A DNA stretch of 64,000 nt. Origin: Setophaga petechia (taxonomy: Eukaryota > Chordata > Aves > Passeriformes > Parulidae). A model generated the notes under the pieces. That model was not told where the DNA came from. It did no database searches and saw only the letters and a program-made list of their open reading frames with translations. Shown here one piece after another: positions 59,036 through 64,000 of this stretch; the stretch's first letter is position 1; each line of letters opens with the position of its first letter. The stretch is from contig JANCRA010000001.1 of the NCBI GenBank assembly GCA_024362935.1, forward strand, positions 59,424,930-59,488,929, given 5' to 3'. The translations under genes were made by a program, and so were the position numbers.

Positions 59036-61008
59036 TCCAGTTCATCCCACACATGCAGACCATGACTGCACACAGGGTGCACATTGGATACACACACGGA
59101 TCTCTGTAGAGAGACAGATGTAGCTGAGGACACACAGAGAACTGCAGAAACAGTGAGGCTGGAAACATGGAGACAAATAAGATCTCTCCAAAGGGCCAAA
59201 GCCTTTAATGCCTACAGGCACTTCTGCAGTGCCCCAGATTGCCAGGCACGCCAAGAATTCCAGGCTGTCCCACTCAGCACAGAGCAGAGCGGCTGAGCAG
59301 CAGGTCCCTGGCTGACCCACCCTGCACCATATGTGCCCTGTGACCCTGACAGATGCCTCGGCCTTGCATCCTTGGGAGATTCAGCTGGGCTGCTCCCAGG
59401 AGCCTGGCAAGAATCACCGGCTGCCTTCAGCACCCCCGAGGGAATGAGCTGGCTGCACAGCCCCAGGGCTCTGTGGAGGCTCAGCCCAGCAGCTCCAGCT
59501 TCCTGTCAAGTACAATTAGAAGCGCTTGTTTCACCTCCGTTCCTCATTCCCCCAGCTGGTGTGTTAGCCCAGCTAAACCAAATGAGGATATCCACATTGG
59601 AACAAAGGATATGAACACACCACAGCCACAAATACTACTTCAGGCAGTAACCACATCCCCTGCAGACAGTTAGAAGGACCCTCCTGCACTCACCACCAAC
59701 CATCACTTGTATTATACTCCTGGAACATCACACATGGCCCTTGCTCCTCAAAACAGCATGTAGCAACATTTAAGACAGTAAAACATGAAAAAATATCCCC
59801 TCTCTCTCCCTCCTCAAATGTTTCTGCTGTGCCAAAGTGTCAATTATTCCACAAGCAAAAGGCTAATACAAACCTGACCCTGCAGACAGCAAATAGCCTC
59901 ATTAAACCCAATACGATAATTTATAGTGGCTGAGCACAGATTACTTCATTCCAGACAGGAAGAAAACACAGGCTTTTTGGTGGAAAGGACTGGCTTGATT
60001 TGCTGGAAGTGCTCTAACTCCTCTTTTTAGAGACTATTTCCTCTCCTACTGCTGGATCCTTTCCTGTCCATTACTGGTGACAATGACATGGCTGTAACTC
60101 CACACCTTTCAACACATTTTCAATTGAAAAGCCACAGGCATTTGTTTGCAAATAAAGAAGTTAGAATAAAATTATACCCTGAAGTCAGGAGGGGAAGGAT
60201 AGTTCTGCAAGGTGAAATCCTCTCCCTTCTAGGTTTAGTCCTACCCTATCCTGTTCTCCTCCTTCCCCCTACCAGTTCATCAAGACCACAGACAATCAAT
60301 CCTCAGAAAATGAGAAAAAGAGGATTTGCTGCCATTAACTCAGTCCTATCAGCTTCATCATTTTCCAGGAAGAAACTTGAAGTAAACTCCTTAAAATTCC
60401 TTTTACCTTTGGGATTTCACAACATTTTTAGTTAGAGAAAAAACAAAAACACGTCCAAGGGAGTCTACTCTTTCCGTATAAAGTGAGGAAACTGTTTTCT
60501 CTGTTAAAAAGTTCTCCTTCAAGGGAAAATCATTCTCTTTATGCCTCCCAAGCACAAAGAATAACCCAAGCAAATGTTCACTTCCTGCCTTAAGAGCACC
60601 CTGACACTTGGTACAAATTCTGCTGGATTTCCCACTTGGCTTCTCCAGCTGCCTCCACACTTCCACGCTCACGACTGCAGCGCTGATAGGCAAGCACTGC
60701 CAAACTCTATTCACAGAGGAAAGCAAAGCAAACAGCTTTGGTGCTTCCCAGCCATTATGTAGGGCACAGCAACCAGGACTTTGGGGGAAGTGGAAGCATG
60801 TGCCAGCAGCACGCAGCAACGTTCGCTCCCCAACTGGAACAGAGGATTTCTCTAAGAAGTCACCTCCACCCCAACCAAGCCTACCCGTGTTTCAGTCAGT
60901 TTTAGGATGAAGTATTGGGCAAACCAAAGGCACCCTGGGTCTCTGCCCTCCTACATACAAACACCAAAGCAAAAGCACCCTTCCTCCCCAGCAGTCCAAG
61001 TCTCTTAC

Positions 61009-61082
61009 CTTCCACTTCTTCTTCATCACAGACATGTTTAAGGAAGGAAGCCCCTCTATCCAGTACTGCCTCGTCCTCCATC
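61009..61082 (-). CDS. SLC4A4: SLC4A4 exon B1: start of NBCe1-B/C N terminus
   Basis: First coding exon of the NBCe1-B/C form of the electrogenic sodium bicarbonate cotransporter. The ATG is at 61081-61079 and opens with [20 protein letters not shown], identical to the mammalian NBCe1-B N terminus as I know it. There are 24 codons plus one base before a GTAAGA donor (61008-61003). The 5' edge is an acceptor (TTACTATAG before GATGG) behind a T-rich tract, so the ATG exon is not the first exon and a noncoding leader exon lies upstream. The phase 1 end joins exon B2 to make Glu-Gly-His-His. This segment begins the 85-residue B/C-specific region, which in mammals is autoinhibitory and relieved by IRBIT. 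Ser12, reported as a regulatory phosphosite, is present. Identification rests on direct protein similarity and correct splice phase. Confidence 0.96.
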
Positions 61083-61932
61083 CTATAGTAATAGAAAAGA
61101 AAAAAGGAATGCTCAGACTTCTCCTGGAGTGAGCTGTTTGAACCAGCCCAAGTCCTGGGCAGGTTAACTTGCAAGCTGTTGTTCATGTTCCTGTGGGCAC
61201 TCCAGTCCTCCTTCCAGTGCCTGCTGTTCCTTCATAGAGCTCCTTTCACACGGCGTTCGCTTTAAGCTGGCCTCACGTAGCTCTGATTCTGACCTTGAGA
61301 GGACATCAGTGGTGACAGGTGTGAACAAGGTAATCCCAGCTACAAGCCTTTGGGGGCTTTCCTGTTTCTTGTGTCTGGCTTTTGCTCCCCCTCCTGTTTT
61401 CTCCAAAAGGTACAGCCACACAGGCAGGCTTGGGGCTGTCTATGCAAGAGCCAAGAGTTGGTGGGATAGCAGTTTGCCTCTGATGCTGCCCCAGCAGCAC
61501 AGGGAAGGGAGCAGGCACACCCCCCAGGGCCACACGTTCCAAGCACAGCCCCTAATAGCAGCAGCACAGCACACTTGTCTGCTGGGAGTCCAGCTTGTGT
61601 CACATGCTGGCCTTACAGAAATCTGACATATGAGGATTATCCCAAGACCGAGCTACAGTAAGTCAGATCATCACAGCAGTCATTTATGTGTGTCACCCGT
61701 TCATTCATCCATTTGGGGAAGGGTATTAGTGGTTGCCCTCCTTCCCCTCCCCTTTTCTCTCCACCTCTGATCTGCCTCTGTGGACAGCAGAGACTCCTAA
61801 TTCCACGCTTCTGCCATCGCCGTGCTTCCGCAGAGCTGCCCACGACTCCTGCTGCTGTGGCTCACACACAAAACCAGACTCTGCCTGCTTTCCAAGGGTA
61901 CATCTGCAAATCCACTCTTGACAAGCAAATGC

Positions 61933-61955
61933 AAAAATAATAAAATAATAATAAA
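61933..61955 (+). repeat. AAT-rich microsatellite
   Basis: Interrupted run of AAT units. Confidence 0.7.
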
Positions 61956-62968
61956 CAAAATTGGAACTGTGTTAAATAATCTCCTTAGAGGCTAAGTACA
62001 CATTTGCTGCTCACTACTGGGCAGTCGCCATGGGAGCTTTCCATCCTAATACAGCTGAGACCAAGCTGGTCACTTGTTTTCATACCAAAAATCAGCCATA
62101 AAACAACATCTTTTCCTTATATTCTCTCAGGGGAATAGGGATAAACTCAGTCCAGAGTGAGACAAGGCCTTCAAAACTTCTTCCCATCCATATTGCTTCC
62201 ATTCAAGATCCTCTGAGAGCTGTGGCAGCAAACACCTGCAGATTATCTTAATGGAATATTCAAATTCAGGAGGGTATAAATACTGAACAGATGAATACCA
62301 AGAGTCCAGAATGCCTTAGGGTGTCTACTTTGCATGCCCGATGCCTGGCTACCTAACTAGAAAATAAAAAATAAGACTCAGCCACAAAAGGAAGAACCAG
62401 AGTCCCATTTCACAAAAGCAGTACCTCAGTAGCCACTCTCCCACCTCTGTCAAGCTTTCCGTCACCGCTTTAGCCAGCTTCTCCTTCACACAGGCTGTTT
62501 TTGACTGAACTCCAGGAGCCAGAGGATTTGAAGCAGAAATTTCCCTCAGCTAGGAAAGGTGCCATTCCTCAAGCAGCTGCTGCTGGGTGCAAAGGGGTGG
62601 GACGTGCTCCCTGCCAGCACAGCACACCAAGCCAGCACTCAGGCACACACCAGCCTCCCCTGAAAGCTCCAGCTCCTCATTAAATTATTTAAGGCTATTT
62701 ACACATCTTTTCTAATGCAACAGAAGGGAACATATCCCATGGATACCCTTGCAATGTTTGCAATGATTGTACAGGAACAATTTTTAATTTTTTTTTTCCT
62801 ACAAAGCAGCACAGTAGCTCCTTGCTAGAAACTAAACTGGAAACATCTGGAATAGATGATGGGACTGGATTTCCAGACCAAACACAAACTATAGGAGTAG
62901 TTTATTCCTCTGTAAAATCTGTACTTATCCTGGCATTCAGCTTCCTTCCCTGGGCATCCACACATGTG

Positions 62969-62988
62969 CAGGTGTGTTAACACACCTG
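62969..62988. repeat. Perfect 20-bp palindrome with paired E-boxes
   Basis: CAGGTGTGTTAACACACCTG is identical to its reverse complement. It contains CAGGTG and CACCTG at the ends and GTTAAC in the middle, and directly follows an 8-bp palindrome (CACATGTG). It could be a dimeric zinc-finger or bHLH binding site; function unknown. Confidence 0.7.
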
Positions 62989-64000
62989 TGTGTCCCACAG
63001 CTCTGCCTAAACAGTGTCCCAAGGCCAGCTCCTCCAGCCTAGGCAGCATCAGCCCAGCCATGGAGCAACTGAGAAGGAGCAACGTGGTAGAGCAGAGAAA
63101 AGCAAAGGAAGGGAGTAATTTCCACTGCATGCAAGGGATACAGGGCTGAGAATTCACCAGTTGCCATCTCCCTGGCAAATGTCTCCTCGTCCTTCCCCTG
63201 ACAGCAAATTATCCTCCCAAGCATCACTACGGCAGTGGGAATGGCCCCCCACCTTCCCAGGAACATCACTGTGCCAGCCTGGAATGGGTTTATCACATTT
63301 AACAGCCATGCTTTTTAGTTCCAGAGGGCTAGAAAACTGCTCAGCAAGGCTGATGCTTTCCTTGAAACATGTATCCAAAGGAGCTGGGGGGTTTAAAGGG
63401 CCAGGAATAGAGATTGGGTCGCCTTGGCACAGCGCCCCGGCTCTAATCCACAGGAGTTTAGTGATTAGACTCCAAGCACCACCTCCCTTGACTTGGTCTT
63501 TTCTGCCCTTCTCAGATTATCACAGGATTTCTGTGGGCCAAAATCTAGCAAGAAAACATCCTTTACCAATTTGCATGGGGAAATTATTTCAGCCTCCTGG
63601 AATTTTTCAAATACCGTGAAATGGGAGTTGCAGAAATTAAAAAGAAAAAAAAATACTGATGTGGAGCAACAAGTAAAGGTTCCCTTGAATCTTCAGGGGG
63701 AAAGTGGCAGACTCCTGTTGGTGAAGCGCTGCAGCAAGACCACTATCCCATGGAAGACACACATGGACTGGAGAGAAGAAAGCATGGAAAAAATGTTAGG
63801 GCCTCTGAAAAGAAACGTGCCTTCAGTTAAGCCTGGTTTACCAACTCCTTGTTGGAAGGTAAAAGGGTTTTCAGGCATTTCTTGTCTAGATCCACATCCT
63901 CATGACTGCTGCTGCAACATTTTGGAAACAAACTTAAGAAAAAAATTAAAAAATACTGGGCTTCTATTTTCAGGGTCTGACAGAATATGCTCCAGTGTAA

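Larger units (their letters stand above)
48747..61008 (-). other. SLC4A4: SLC4A4 intron B1-B2, 12.3 kb
   Basis: GT-AG intron, phase 1, joining the two halves of the NBCe1-B/C N terminus. Contains CR1 fragments near 48.8, 50.3, 51.9, 52.5, 55.9, 56.5 and 58.8 kb, a 33-bp tandem duplication at 56.2 kb and a CATCAT microsatellite at 51885-51900. No other exon was recognised. Confidence 0.85.
61083..64000 (-). other. SLC4A4: SLC4A4 5' intron upstream of exon B1
   Basis: Region 5' of the first coding exon. The acceptor at 61083 shows it is intronic at least there. No CpG island or obvious leader exon is visible, so the NBCe1-B promoter probably lies beyond the window. It holds an AAT-rich microsatellite at 61933-61955 and a perfect 20-bp palindrome at 62969-62988. 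No CR1 was recognised. Confidence 0.7.

Noticed and set aside
61083..64000. NBCe1-B promoter or leader exon
   Set aside because: No CpG island, TATA with ATG-free leader or convincing donor was found; probably outside the window.
1..64000. CRISPR arrays, operons, prokaryotic mobile elements, viral insertions
   Set aside because: The sequence is vertebrate nuclear DNA; the direct repeats present are CR1 fragments, minisatellite and microsatellites, and no reverse transcriptase or viral frame is intact.

Overview
This is a gene-poor vertebrate window, most likely from a bird. It carries more than twenty short, 3'-biased CR1 retroposon fragments, has no Alu, B1 or MIR-like SINEs that I can recognise, and its introns are compact. 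All supportable coding sequence belongs to one gene on the minus strand, the 5' third of SLC4A4 (electrogenic Na+/HCO3- cotransporter NBCe1). Other sauropsids also carry CR1, so 'bird' is an inference and I cannot name the species.

The gene reads from high to low coordinates. Exon B1 (61082-61009) holds the start of the NBCe1-B/C N terminus and follows an acceptor, so at least one 5' noncoding exon lies further upstream, probably outside the window. Exon B2 (48746-48567) encodes the rest of the B/C-specific N terminus, including the basic IRBIT-binding stretch. A common exon (16318-16183) follows after about 32 kb. It is extended at its 5' side by an alternative first exon whose ATG at 16442 starts NBCe1-A; this has its own TATA and CCAAT boxes at about 16.7 kb. 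Shared exons then follow at 12516-12356, 9899-9720 and 3065-2989. Splice phases join perfectly, giving 269 codons of NBCe1-B or 226 of NBCe1-A, all from the cytoplasmic N-terminal domain. The membrane domain lies beyond position 1.

The most interesting unexplained object is a 96-base GC- and CpG-rich candidate cassette exon at 5359-5264, in the intron between 9720 and 3065. It has a long polypyrimidine tract, an AG acceptor, a consensus GTAAGT donor, no stop, and matches the phase 1 intron it sits in. It would insert 32 Ser/Pro-rich residues into the linker before the membrane domain. It lies next to the known NBCe1-D/E alternative donor (9747/9746), which is preserved here, so this linker may be an isoform hotspot.

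The remainder is intron: CR1 fragments, a few microsatellites, a 20-bp minisatellite split by a CR1, a 33-bp tandem duplication, a perfect 20-bp palindrome with two E-boxes, and several AT-rich or CpG-bearing segments that look like candidate regulatory elements. I see no other protein-coding gene, no convincing RNA gene and no intact mobile element.
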